From assembly GCF_030285665.1 (NCBI RefSeq), contig NZ_CP127295.1, positions 3,782,001 through 3,846,000 on the forward strand: DNA of 64,000 nucleotides, given 5' to 3'. A model generated the notes under the pieces. The model ran no database searches. It saw nothing but the letters and a program-made list of their open reading frames with translations, and had not been told where the DNA came from. Shown piece after piece: positions 41,863 through 50,247 of the stretch. The position numbers and the translations under genes were made by a program. Each line of letters begins with the position of its first letter. The stretch's first letter is position 1. Origin of the DNA: Amycolatopsis mongoliensis. Lineage in GTDB: Bacteria; Actinomycetota; Actinomycetes; Mycobacteriales; Pseudonocardiaceae.

Positions 41863-43119
41863 TTGCGCACGATCGTCCGCCGGACCGCCGTCGCGGTCGC
41901 CGCGTTGATCCCGCTCGCCGCCTGCAGCCCGGGTGACGCCGGCGGCCCGACGAAGCTCACCATCGCGACCTTCGGCGAATTCGGCTACGCACCCCTGATC
42001 GCGGAGTACCAGAAGCTGCATCCGGAGATCACGGTGCAGAACCGCGTCACCGACTTCGACACGCACCACAAGGGCCTCGCGACGCAGCTCGCCACCGGCC
42101 ACGGCGCCGCCGACGTCGTCGCGATCGAAGAGCAGTACATCCCGCAGTACCGGAAGGCGAAGGACAAGTTCGTCGACCTGGCCGGCTACGGCGCGCGGGA
42201 CCTCGAGAAGCAGTGGGCGCCCTGGAAGTGGGCGCAGGGCACGGACGGCGCGTTCGTCCTCGGCCTCGGCACCGACATGGGCAGCCTCGCCCTCTGCTAC
42301 CGGCGTGACCTGTTCCAGGCCGCGGGCCTGCCGACCGACCGCGACGAGGTCGCGAAGCTGATGCCGGACTGGGACGCCTACGCGGCCACCGCCCAGCGGT
42401 TCACCGAGAAGACGCCGGACGTGAAGTTCGCGGACTCGGCCGGGACCGTCTACACGGCGATGCTCAACCAGTCGGCCGAGAACTACTTCTCGGCCGAGGA
42501 CGACTCCTTCATCGGCGACCGCAACCCCAGCGTCCGCACCGCGTTCTACCTCTCCGGCGGCATCGCCGCGAAGGGGCAGACGGCCGCCGCGACCACGTTC
42601 ACGCAGGCCTGGAACGTCGCGATCAAGCAGGGCTCCTTCGCGACCGTCGCCTGCCCGGCGTGGATGCTCAGCCAGATCAAGGAAGCCGGCGGCGACGGCA
42701 ACAAGGGCAAGTGGGACGTCACGACCGTGCCGGGCAAGAGCGGCAACCAGGGTGGCTCGTTCCTGACCGTGCCGAAGCAGAGCGAGCACCCGAAGGAGGC
42801 GTACGAGCTCGCGCGCTGGCTGACCGCGCCGGAGCAGCAGAAGAAGCTCTTCCTCTCCGACGGCATCCTGCCCAGCGAGCCGTCGGTCTACGCGGACCCG
42901 CAGGTCGTCGCGCACACCGACCCGTACTTCGGGGACGCGCCGATCGGCCGGATCTTCGCCGCGTCCGCCGACCGGCTGCGGCCCAACTACCGCGGCCTGC
43001 GCGACGCCGACGTCCGGCCCGAGTTCGGCCGCGCCCTCGGCCGGATCGAGGACAAGACCGACGGTGTCGACCAGGCCTGGGCGGAAGCCGTCCAGCAGGC
43101 GCAAGCCGCGCTGAAGTAG
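41863..43119 (+). CDS. ABC sugar-binding lipoprotein (family 1)
   Basis: 418 residues. TTG 41863 is used, with AGGA 6 bases before and a lipoprotein signal (MRTIVRRTAVAVAALIPLAAC, lipobox Cys). The SBP family 1 pattern KLTIATFGEFGYAPLIAEYQK, DVVAIEEQYIPQY and GSFLTVPKQSEHPKEAYELA is typical for oligosaccharide binding proteins. With two permeases and a GH1 beta-glucosidase, a beta-glucoside such as cellobiose is the likely ligand. Confidence 0.9.
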   Translation: MRTIVRRTAVAVAALIPLAACSPGDAGGPTKLTIATFGEFGYAPLIAEYQKLHPEITVQNRVTDFDTHHKGLATQLATGHGAADVVAIEEQYIPQYRKAKDKFVDLAGYGARDLEKQWAPWKWAQGTDGAFVLGLGTDMGSLALCYRRDLFQAAGLPTDRDEVAKLMPDWDAYAATAQRFTEKTPDVKFADSAGTVYTAMLNQSAENYFSAEDDSFIGDRNPSVRTAFYLSGGIAAKGQTAAATTFTQAWNVAIKQGSFATVACPAWMLSQIKEAGGDGNKGKWDVTTVPGKSGNQGGSFLTVPKQSEHPKEAYELARWLTAPEQQKKLFLSDGILPSEPSVYADPQVVAHTDPYFGDAPIGRIFAASADRLRPNYRGLRDADVRPEFGRALGRIEDKTDGVDQAWAEAVQQAQAALK

Positions 43120-43125
43120 CCGCGC

Positions 43126-44031
43126 GTGCAGCACCGGCTCGCCCGTTTCGACCGCAAGGCCACGCCGCTGCTGTTCGTCGCGCCCTTCTTCGGCCTGTTC
43201 GTCGTCTTCGGCGCCTTCCCACTGCTCTACACGGCGTGGGTGTCGCTGCGCGACTGGAACCTCCTCGAAGGCGACCAGGGTTACCTCGGCCTGGCGAACT
43301 ACGGCGAGCTGCTCGCGGACCCGAACTTCTACAACGCGCTCGCCAACACCGTCGGCATCTTCGTGCTCGCCGCGGTCCCGGAGTTCCTGCTGGCGCTGGG
43401 CATCGCGGCGCTGCTCGACCGCCCGCTGCGGGGCGCGACCTGGTGGCGCACCGGGATCCTGCTGCCGAACGTCGTGTCCGTCGTCGCGATCGGGCTGGTG
43501 TTCGGGCAGCTGTTCAGCCGCGACTACGGCGTCGTCAACGAGGTTCTCGGCTGGTTCGGCGTCGCGCCGGTCACCTGGCAGGCGAGGAGCTGGACCTCGC
43601 ACCTCGCGGTGGCGTCGATGGTGCTCTGGCGCTGGACCGGCTACAACGCGCTGATCTACCTGGCCGCGATGCAGGCCGTCCCCGGCGACCTCTACGAAGC
43701 CGCCGCGCTGGACGGCGCCTCGCGCTGGCGGACGTTCTGGTCGATCACCGTGCCGGGCATCCGGCCCGCGCTGGCCTTCACCGCCATCGCCGGCACGGTC
43801 AACGGCCTGCAGCTGTTCGCCGAACCGCAGCTGTTCGACGCCGGCGGGTCGGGCGGGACCGGCGGCAACGACCGCCAGTTCCAGACGCTGGTGATGTACC
43901 TGTACGAGAAGGGCTTCACGCACTTCGACGCGGGCTACGCGGCCGCGCTGACCTGGGTGATGTTCGTGATCTGCGCGCTGTTCGCGCTGGTCAACTACCG
44001 GCTGGTGCGCCGGTTCGTGAGGTCGGCGTGA
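43126..44031 (+). CDS. ABC sugar permease, MalF type
   Basis: 301 residues with six membrane helices and the EAA loop YEAAALDGASRWRTFWSITVPGI that contacts the ATPase. GTG 43126, 6 bp after the binding-protein stop. No ATPase gene is in the operon; such systems usually share one multi-use ATPase (MsiK) encoded elsewhere. Confidence 0.92.
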   Translation: MQHRLARFDRKATPLLFVAPFFGLFVVFGAFPLLYTAWVSLRDWNLLEGDQGYLGLANYGELLADPNFYNALANTVGIFVLAAVPEFLLALGIAALLDRPLRGATWWRTGILLPNVVSVVAIGLVFGQLFSRDYGVVNEVLGWFGVAPVTWQARSWTSHLAVASMVLWRWTGYNALIYLAAMQAVPGDLYEAAALDGASRWRTFWSITVPGIRPALAFTAIAGTVNGLQLFAEPQLFDAGGSGGTGGNDRQFQTLVMYLYEKGFTHFDAGYAAALTWVMFVICALFALVNYRLVRRFVRSA

Positions 44032-44852
44032 CCGCGCGGCGCCGTCCGGGCGGCTGGGTCTACGCGGTGCTGGTGGGCGTGCTCGGCGCGTCGGTGTTCC
44101 CGCTGTACTGGTCGTTCGTCGTGTCCACCCGCGACAACGCGGCGATCGGCGAGACGTCACCCTTGCTGCTGCCGGGCGGGCACCTCGTCGAGAACGTGCG
44201 CCGCGTCTTCGACACCGTCGACTTCTGGCTCGCCCTGGGCAACTCGCTGATCGTCGCGGGCACGGTCATGGTGTCCAACGTCGTGCTGGCCAGCCTGGCC
44301 GGGTTCGCCTTCGCGCGGCTGCGCTTCCGGGGCCGCAACACGCTGTTCCTGCTGGTCGTCGGCTCGGCGATGGTGCCGGCGCAGCTCGGCGTCATCCCGC
44401 TCTACCTCGTGGTCGGCGAACTCGGCTGGTACGGGCGGCTGGAAGCGGTGATCGTGCCCGGGCTGCTCAGCGCGTTCAGCGTGTTCTGGATGCGCCAGGC
44501 GTGCGAGAACGCGATCAGCGCCGAACTCGTCGACGCGGCGACCGTCGACGGCTGCTCGATCCTGCGCACCTACTGGCACGTGGCGGTGCCCGCGCTGCGC
44601 CCGGCGGCCGCGGTGCTGGCGATGCTCACGTTCATGGCCGCGTGGAACGACTACTTCTGGCCGCTGGTGGTACTCGACCCGAACGAAACACCGACCGTGC
44701 AGGTCGCGCTGTCGCAGCTGGCGAGTGGCTACTACACCGACTACGCGCTCATGCTCACCGGGGCGACCGTGGGCGTCCTGCCCGTGATCGCGTTGTTCCT
44801 GCTGCTGGGCCGCCACATCGTCCGGGGGATCCTGAAAGGGGCGCCAGTATGA
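44028..44852 (+). CDS. ABC sugar permease, MalG type
   Basis: 274 residues, six membrane helices, EAA loop LVDAATVDGCSILRTYWHVAVPAL. GTG 44028 overlaps the previous stop, and its own stop overlaps the GH1 start, so all are translationally coupled. Confidence 0.92.
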   Translation: MTARRRPGGWVYAVLVGVLGASVFPLYWSFVVSTRDNAAIGETSPLLLPGGHLVENVRRVFDTVDFWLALGNSLIVAGTVMVSNVVLASLAGFAFARLRFRGRNTLFLLVVGSAMVPAQLGVIPLYLVVGELGWYGRLEAVIVPGLLSAFSVFWMRQACENAISAELVDAATVDGCSILRTYWHVAVPALRPAAAVLAMLTFMAAWNDYFWPLVVLDPNETPTVQVALSQLASGYYTDYALMLTGATVGVLPVIALFLLLGRHIVRGILKGAPV

Positions 44853-46225
44853 CCGAGCTTTCCTTCCCGCCGGGGTTCCTGTGGGGCGCGGCGACCGCGT
44901 CCTACCAGGTCGAAGGCGGGATCGCCGAGGGCGGCCGCGGACCGTCCATCTGGGACACGTTCGCGGCTCGGCCGGGTGCGGTCCTCGACGGCGCGTCCGG
45001 TGAGGTCGCGTGCGACCACTACCACCGGTACGCCTCGGACATCGGCCTGCTGGCGGATCTGGGGCTGGGCGCGTACCGGTTTTCGGTGGCGTGGCCTCGG
45101 GTCATGCCGGACGGGCGGACGACGTCGGCTCCGGGCCTGGCGTTCTACGACCGGCTGGTGGACGAGCTGCTGCGCCGCGACGTCGTGCCGGTGCTGACGC
45201 TGTACCACTGGGACCTGCCGCAGGCCCTGGAGGACGCGGGCGGCTGGCCGTCGCGCGACACGGCGTACCGGTTCGCCGAGTACGCCGCGGTGGTCCACGA
45301 CGCGCTGGGCGACCGCGTCAACCAGTGGACGACGGTCAACGAGCCGTTCTGCGCGGCGTTCCTGGGGTACGGCAGCGGGGTGCACGCGCCGGGCGTCCAG
45401 GACTACGACACGGCGCTGGTCGCGGCGCACCACCTGCTGCTGGGCCACGGGCTGGCGACGCGGGCGCTGACCGAGCAGGCGCGGCCGGGACACGAGTTCT
45501 CGCTGGCGTTGAACTTCGCGCCCGCCATCCCGGACGGCTCGTCGCCGGCGCACGTCGAGGCGGCGCGGAAGTTCGACGGGATCCACAACCGGTTCTTCCT
45601 CGACCCGGTGCTGGGGCGCGGCTACCCGACGGACGTGCTTGCCGATGTGGCTCATCACGGCGGCCGGTTCGCGGCGTCGGTGCGCGACGGCGACACGGAC
45701 ACCATCGCGGCGGCGATCGACTGGCTGGGCGTGAACTACTACGCGCCCGCGCGGGTGACGCCGCTGGACGACCCGCTGGTGCACGGCAACTGCCCGCTGC
45801 CGGGACTGCGGGGCCTGGACGTGCTGCCGGCTCCGCCGCCGCTGACGGCCTTCGGCTGGGAGCAGGCGCCCGCTGTCTTCACCGACCTGCTGGGCTGGAT
45901 CTCGGCGCGGTCCGGCGGGTTGCCCATGGTCGTGGCGGAAAACGGCGCGTCGTTCGCGGACAAGGTGACGTCCGGCCGGGTGCACGACGCGGCCCGGGTG
46001 AACTACTTCCTCGAGCACGTCCGCGCCGTGCACGACGCGATCCGTCTCGGCGCCGACGTGCGCGGGTACTTCGCGTGGTCGCTGCTGGACAACTTCGAGT
46101 GGGCGATGGGGTATTCGCAGCGCTTCGGCCTGGTGCACGTCGACTTCGAAACGCAGGTCCGGACGGTCAAGGACTCGGGCCGGTTCCTGGGCCGGGTCGC
46201 GAAAGCCAACGCGCTGACGGAGTAG
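44849..46225 (+). CDS. GH1 beta-glucosidase
   Basis: 458 residues. FLWGAATASYQVEGG at the N-terminus, TVNEPF with the acid/base Glu, VVAENGASF with the nucleophilic Glu, and WSLLDNFEWAMGYSQRFGL at the C-terminus. No signal peptide: it works inside the cell on the sugar brought in by the ABC system. Last gene of the operon. Confidence 0.95.
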   Translation: MTELSFPPGFLWGAATASYQVEGGIAEGGRGPSIWDTFAARPGAVLDGASGEVACDHYHRYASDIGLLADLGLGAYRFSVAWPRVMPDGRTTSAPGLAFYDRLVDELLRRDVVPVLTLYHWDLPQALEDAGGWPSRDTAYRFAEYAAVVHDALGDRVNQWTTVNEPFCAAFLGYGSGVHAPGVQDYDTALVAAHHLLLGHGLATRALTEQARPGHEFSLALNFAPAIPDGSSPAHVEAARKFDGIHNRFFLDPVLGRGYPTDVLADVAHHGGRFAASVRDGDTDTIAAAIDWLGVNYYAPARVTPLDDPLVHGNCPLPGLRGLDVLPAPPPLTAFGWEQAPAVFTDLLGWISARSGGLPMVVAENGASFADKVTSGRVHDAARVNYFLEHVRAVHDAIRLGADVRGYFAWSLLDNFEWAMGYSQRFGLVHVDFETQVRTVKDSGRFLGRVAKANALTE

Positions 46226-46227
46226 CC

Positions 46228-46379
46228 GTGTCGACCCCCGAATCACGTGTGTCGACCTCCTGATCACGCGTGTCGACCCTTCCGTGACGTGGGCGCTCCG
46301 ACCGATCGCCGGCTTTGCGTGCTGGGAAGGCCGACTCGCGTGATTGTGGGGTCGACACGCGTGATCGGAGGGTCGACAC
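46228..46379. repeat. 21-bp phased repeat array in inverted arrangement between convergent genes
   Basis: GTGTCGACC occurs at 46228, 46249 and 46270, exactly 21 bp apart, with ATCACG(T/C)-like spacer ends. Its reverse complement GGTCGACAC occurs at 46350 and 46371, again 21 bp apart. The whole can fold into a long hairpin. It fills the gap between the GH1 stop and the stop of the large regulator. Possible roles are a bidirectional terminator or a protein-binding array. Confidence 0.8.
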
Positions 46380-46383
46380 GGTG

Positions 46384-49300
46384 TCAGGGGCGCCGGCGGA
46401 AAGCGTCGGCGACGCCCGAGCGTGACGGCGTCTCGAGCTTGCCCAAAAGCCGGGTCACGTGGGCCTGGACCGTCCGGCGCGGCAACGACAGCTCCGCCGC
46501 GATGTCCGGGTTCGAGCGGCCCTCCGCGACCAGGGTCGCGATCCGGGCCTCGATCGGCGTCAACGACTCCCAGCCGTGGCCCGGCCGGACCGGCGAGAAC
46601 AACGCCCCGCGCCGGACGCCCAGCCGCCGCAGCCGCGTCTCCGCCCGGCGCAGGTCCCAGCGCGCACCCAGTGCCGTGTAGATCTCCGCCGCCTCCTCGA
46701 AGGCCGCGTGCGCCGCGTCGAGGCTGCCCGCGCGAGCCAGCAGCTCAGCCGCGTCCTCCAACACGGAAGCCAGTTCCGGGCGGCGGCCGACCGCGCGGAA
46801 GTGCTCCGCCGTCGCCAGCACCGCCGCCGGGTCCTCCTCGATCAAGCCCCGGCACCACGACACCGCCGCGTGCGCCCGCGCCGGACGCCGCTCCTTCGCC
46901 GCCTCTTCCTCGCAGACCGCCAGCGCCCGGCGGGCGCGGACGACGTCGTCCTGCTCCATCGCCAGCCGCACGAACGTCGGGAGCCACTGGTGGCGCAGCA
47001 TCATCTGCGCGTACGTCGGGTTCAGGATCGGCTCGAGCACGGCCATCGCGCGGGCCCGGTCGCCGCGCTGCTCGGCCGCGAGGGCGTCCGCGACCAGCAG
47101 GAAGTCGAAGCTCTCGCGTTCGGCGCCGGTCGCCGGGGCGTACTCCTCCGCCGCGTCGAGGTGGGCCGCCGCCTGGCTGCGGTCGTCGCGGCGGCCCGCG
47201 ATCAGCGCCGCGACGCCGTGCAGCAGCAGGGCCGCCGGGCCGGGTTCGCGCAGGCCGTAGAACGTGATCGCCGGGCCGTCCTCGGTGACCGTGTCCAGCT
47301 CGACCAGCGCCTCGTCCCAGCGGCCTTCCCAGTACCGGTGCACCGCGACGGACACCTGCAACCCCACCGGCATCGAATGCCGGGCCGCGATGTCGCCCGC
47401 CGCGCGCAGTGCCGCGTCCGCCTCGGCGAGCCGGTCGAGGTTCTGGAGCGTGAACACGCGGTTGTCGAGCAGGTCGAGGTGCAGGTCGGCCAGCTCGTGC
47501 TCGTCGCCGACGGCCTCGATCGCCGCGTCGATGTGCGTGAGCGCGGAGTCGTGCTCGCGGCGCACGGAATCGACCAGCCACAACGACTGCAGCGCGTGCG
47601 CCGTCAGGTACCGGTCGCCGTCGGCGAACGACTTGGTCTCGTACGCGGCCTTCTCCGCCGCGTCCAAATCGGACAGGTCGCCGCGGCGGAAGTTGGCCAG
47701 CAGCTGCCGGTGCTTGACCCGCCAGAGCTCCGGCACAGCCGGGTCGTCGACCGACGCGGCGAGGGTCGCGACCGCGCCTTCGGTGTCGCCCCGGCGGTGC
47801 CGCAGCGCCGCGAGGATGTGCCGCATCTCCTCGGCGGCGTCCGGGTCGGTGGCCACGTCGAGGGCTTGCTGCGCCAGGGACTCCGGGTTGCGTTCCAGCC
47901 GGAACAGCACCTTGACCAGCGCCACGAGCAGCACTTCGCGACGCGGCCCGGCACCGGCGGCCAGCGCCCGTTCCAGCAGTTCGACGGCGATCAGCGGCGC
48001 CCGGTTGGACACGGCCGCGTGGTGCGCGGCGAGCCAGTCCAGCACCCATTCGTCCACAGTGGCCGGTGCGGCCACCAGTTGCTCGGCGACGCGCTTCACC
48101 GGGGCGCCGATCCCGGCGAGCGCCTCCGCCGCCTGCCGGTGCAGCGCCGCCCGCGTCCCGGCGAGCAGCCGGTCGTAGAGCGCTTGGCGCAACAGCGGGT
48201 GCCGGAACGCGAGCTGCGTCCCCGTGTCGATGAGGACGTTCGCGGCGACGGCCTCTTCCAGCGGCTCCAGCAGGTCCGACGGCCGGGTGCCGAGCACCGC
48301 GGCGATGTCCCCGACGGCGAACTCCATGCCCAGCAGCGCGCCCCAGCGCAGCACCTCCTGGGTCCGGGCGGGCAGGAAGTCGAGCCGCCGGTCGACCGCG
48401 GCGACCAGCGAGCGCGGCGCTTCGAACTCCGCCGGGTCGTCGACGTCGGCCTCGCCACCGCTCACCTCGACCGCGCCGGCGCGCAGCAGGACGTCGACCA
48501 TCTCCTTGACGTACAACGGGTTCCCGGCACCACGAGCGGCCAGCTCGCGCAGCCCCGGCCCGGGTGCCGCGCCGATCTGGTCCTCGATCAGCCGTCCGAC
48601 GTCTTCACCGGTCAACGGCGCGAGGTCGAACACGACACCGTCGCGGGCCTGGACACCGCGGCGCAGCTGGGCGAGCTCGGCGCGGTCCGGCGCCGGCCGG
48701 GTGGCGGCCACCAGCAGCAGCGGCAGCTGCCGGGTCGCCGCGCAGAGGCGGTGCCAGACCAGCACGGACGCCTCGTCCGCCCACTGCAGGTCGTCGACCA
48801 CCAGCACCTGCGGCGAGCGCGCGCACAGCTCGTCGACCAGGGCCAAGAGGCGGTCGACGGCGCCGAGCACCGGGTCGGCCGGCCCCAGGCCGCGCCGCAC
48901 CGGGCCCTCGCCGGCGAGCTCCTTGGCCACCTTCGCGCGCCGCGGGTCGGCCGAATGCGCGTCGATCGCCAGGCACTCCAGCATCACCTGCAACGGGAAC
49001 CGCGTGCTCAGCTCGTCGGCGGCGGCCCAGAGCCGCTGGAACCCGGGACCGTCCGGCAGGGTGCTGGTGAGCAGCTCGGACTTGCCGATCCCGGCTTCGC
49101 CCTCGATCCACACGGCCCGGCCGCGCCCGGCCCGGACGTCGGCGACGAGCTCGGCGAGCCTGGTCGTTTCGGCTTCCCGGCCGAAGAGCCGGTGCCCGGC
49201 GGTCTCGACCGGCGCCGCGGGCGCGTCGAGAGCCGGGTCCTGGGCGAGGATCTGCTGGTGGAGGCGCTGCAGCGCCGGGCCGGGCTCGACGCCGAGCTCC

Positions 49301-50007
49301 TCGACGAGGGTGGCACGGGCGTCGCGGAAGACGTCGAGAGCCTCGGCGGGCCGGCCGCTGCGGTAGAGGGCGAGCATGAGTGACTCGCGCAGCGATTCCC
49401 GCAGCGGGTGCTCGCCGGCCAGCACCGCCAGCTCCGGCGCGAGGTCGAGGTGGCCGCCGAGGGCCAGCAACGCCTGGGCGCGCCGGTCGAGGGTGTTCAG
49501 CCGCAGCTCGGCGAGGTATTCGCGGTGCCGCTCGGCGAACCCGCCGGGCACGCCGGAGAGCGCTTCCCCCTGCCAGAGCGCGAGGGCGGCGTCGAGTTCG
49601 GTGACCGCCGCCCGGGGATCACCGCGGTCCAGGTACTGCTGCGCGCGGGCGCGGTGCCGGTCGAAGACGGCGGCGTCGAGCGCGTCTTCGTCGAGCAGCA
49701 GGGAGTAGCCCGCCGGGTCCGACACGAGGACGCTGGCGGCCGACCAGCGCGACCGGTCGGGTTCGAGCGCCCGCCGCAGCCCCGAGACGTAGGTGTGGAC
49801 GCTGCCCTCGACGCTCGCGGGCGCGGAGTCGCCCCAAACACCGGCGATCAGCTCGGCCCGGGGGACCGCGCGGCCGGCGTTGACCGCGAGCACGGCGAAG
49901 ATGGCGCGCTGACGGGCGGGGCCGAGGCCGATTTCGGCCGCCCCGCGCCAGGCCCGCAGGGGGCCCAGCACGCCCACTCGCAGACTGGTGTCCGCTTCCC
50001 CTCGCAT
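46384..50007 (-). CDS. Large SARP-AAA-LuxR regulator
   Basis: 1207 residues. Residues 1-100 are an OmpR-like winged helix (SVEGSVHTYVSGLRRALEP) and 100-250 a bacterial transcriptional activator (BTAD) domain. An AAA ATPase follows with intact Walker A GEAGIGKSELL near 303 and Walker B VLVVDDLQWADE. A long TPR-like region leads to a C-terminal LuxR HTH (LTPIEARIATLVAEGRSNPDIAAEL). It combines SARP and LAL designs and is paralogous to the next gene upstream. Targets are unknown. Confidence 0.88.
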   Translation of the reverse strand: MRGEADTSLRVGVLGPLRAWRGAAEIGLGPARQRAIFAVLAVNAGRAVPRAELIAGVWGDSAPASVEGSVHTYVSGLRRALEPDRSRWSAASVLVSDPAGYSLLLDEDALDAAVFDRHRARAQQYLDRGDPRAAVTELDAALALWQGEALSGVPGGFAERHREYLAELRLNTLDRRAQALLALGGHLDLAPELAVLAGEHPLRESLRESLMLALYRSGRPAEALDVFRDARATLVEELGVEPGPALQRLHQQILAQDPALDAPAAPVETAGHRLFGREAETTRLAELVADVRAGRGRAVWIEGEAGIGKSELLTSTLPDGPGFQRLWAAADELSTRFPLQVMLECLAIDAHSADPRRAKVAKELAGEGPVRRGLGPADPVLGAVDRLLALVDELCARSPQVLVVDDLQWADEASVLVWHRLCAATRQLPLLLVAATRPAPDRAELAQLRRGVQARDGVVFDLAPLTGEDVGRLIEDQIGAAPGPGLRELAARGAGNPLYVKEMVDVLLRAGAVEVSGGEADVDDPAEFEAPRSLVAAVDRRLDFLPARTQEVLRWGALLGMEFAVGDIAAVLGTRPSDLLEPLEEAVAANVLIDTGTQLAFRHPLLRQALYDRLLAGTRAALHRQAAEALAGIGAPVKRVAEQLVAAPATVDEWVLDWLAAHHAAVSNRAPLIAVELLERALAAGAGPRREVLLVALVKVLFRLERNPESLAQQALDVATDPDAAEEMRHILAALRHRRGDTEGAVATLAASVDDPAVPELWRVKHRQLLANFRRGDLSDLDAAEKAAYETKSFADGDRYLTAHALQSLWLVDSVRREHDSALTHIDAAIEAVGDEHELADLHLDLLDNRVFTLQNLDRLAEADAALRAAGDIAARHSMPVGLQVSVAVHRYWEGRWDEALVELDTVTEDGPAITFYGLREPGPAALLLHGVAALIAGRRDDRSQAAAHLDAAEEYAPATGAERESFDFLLVADALAAEQRGDRARAMAVLEPILNPTYAQMMLRHQWLPTFVRLAMEQDDVVRARRALAVCEEEAAKERRPARAHAAVSWCRGLIEEDPAAVLATAEHFRAVGRRPELASVLEDAAELLARAGSLDAAHAAFEEAAEIYTALGARWDLRRAETRLRRLGVRRGALFSPVRPGHGWESLTPIEARIATLVAEGRSNPDIAAELSLPRRTVQAHVTRLLGKLETPSRSGVADAFRRRP

Positions 50008-50171
50008 GTCCCTGCCGTTCCCTCGGGGGACGAACCCGCCGGGGGTGGGCCCCCAGGACCCCGGCGGACATCTTCGCTGCCGACTACTCCGGCGAGCTTA
50101 CCGACGTGGCAAGCCCGGATCGGGTTGCCTGCTCACGGGATGGGTTACGACTTTGGGAGGGGTGGGCGCAT

Positions 50172-50234
50172 CGGACGTAGTGAATGACTCATTCCTGTCC
50201 TCGGACGACAGGAATGAGTCATTCACTACGTCCG
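50172..50234. repeat. 28-bp perfect palindrome between the two SARP genes
   Basis: Arms 50172-50199 and 50207-50234 are perfectly complementary with a 7-base loop; the arm holds TGAATGACTCATTC, itself nearly palindromic. It starts 14 bp past the stop of the upstream SARP gene and could end its transcript, though there is no T tract. Confidence 0.85.
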
Positions 50235-50247
50235 GACTGAGCCGGCT

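Noticed and set aside
41176..44160. 994-codon open frame on the minus strand opposite the ABC operon
   Set aside because: The translation is His/Arg/Val/Asp-rich shadow; the plus-strand SBP and permeases have real domains, signal peptide and ATGA junctions.
46228..46379. Repeat array considered as a CRISPR array
   Set aside because: Repeats are 9 bp at 21-bp steps with both orientations and related spacers, and there are no cas genes.
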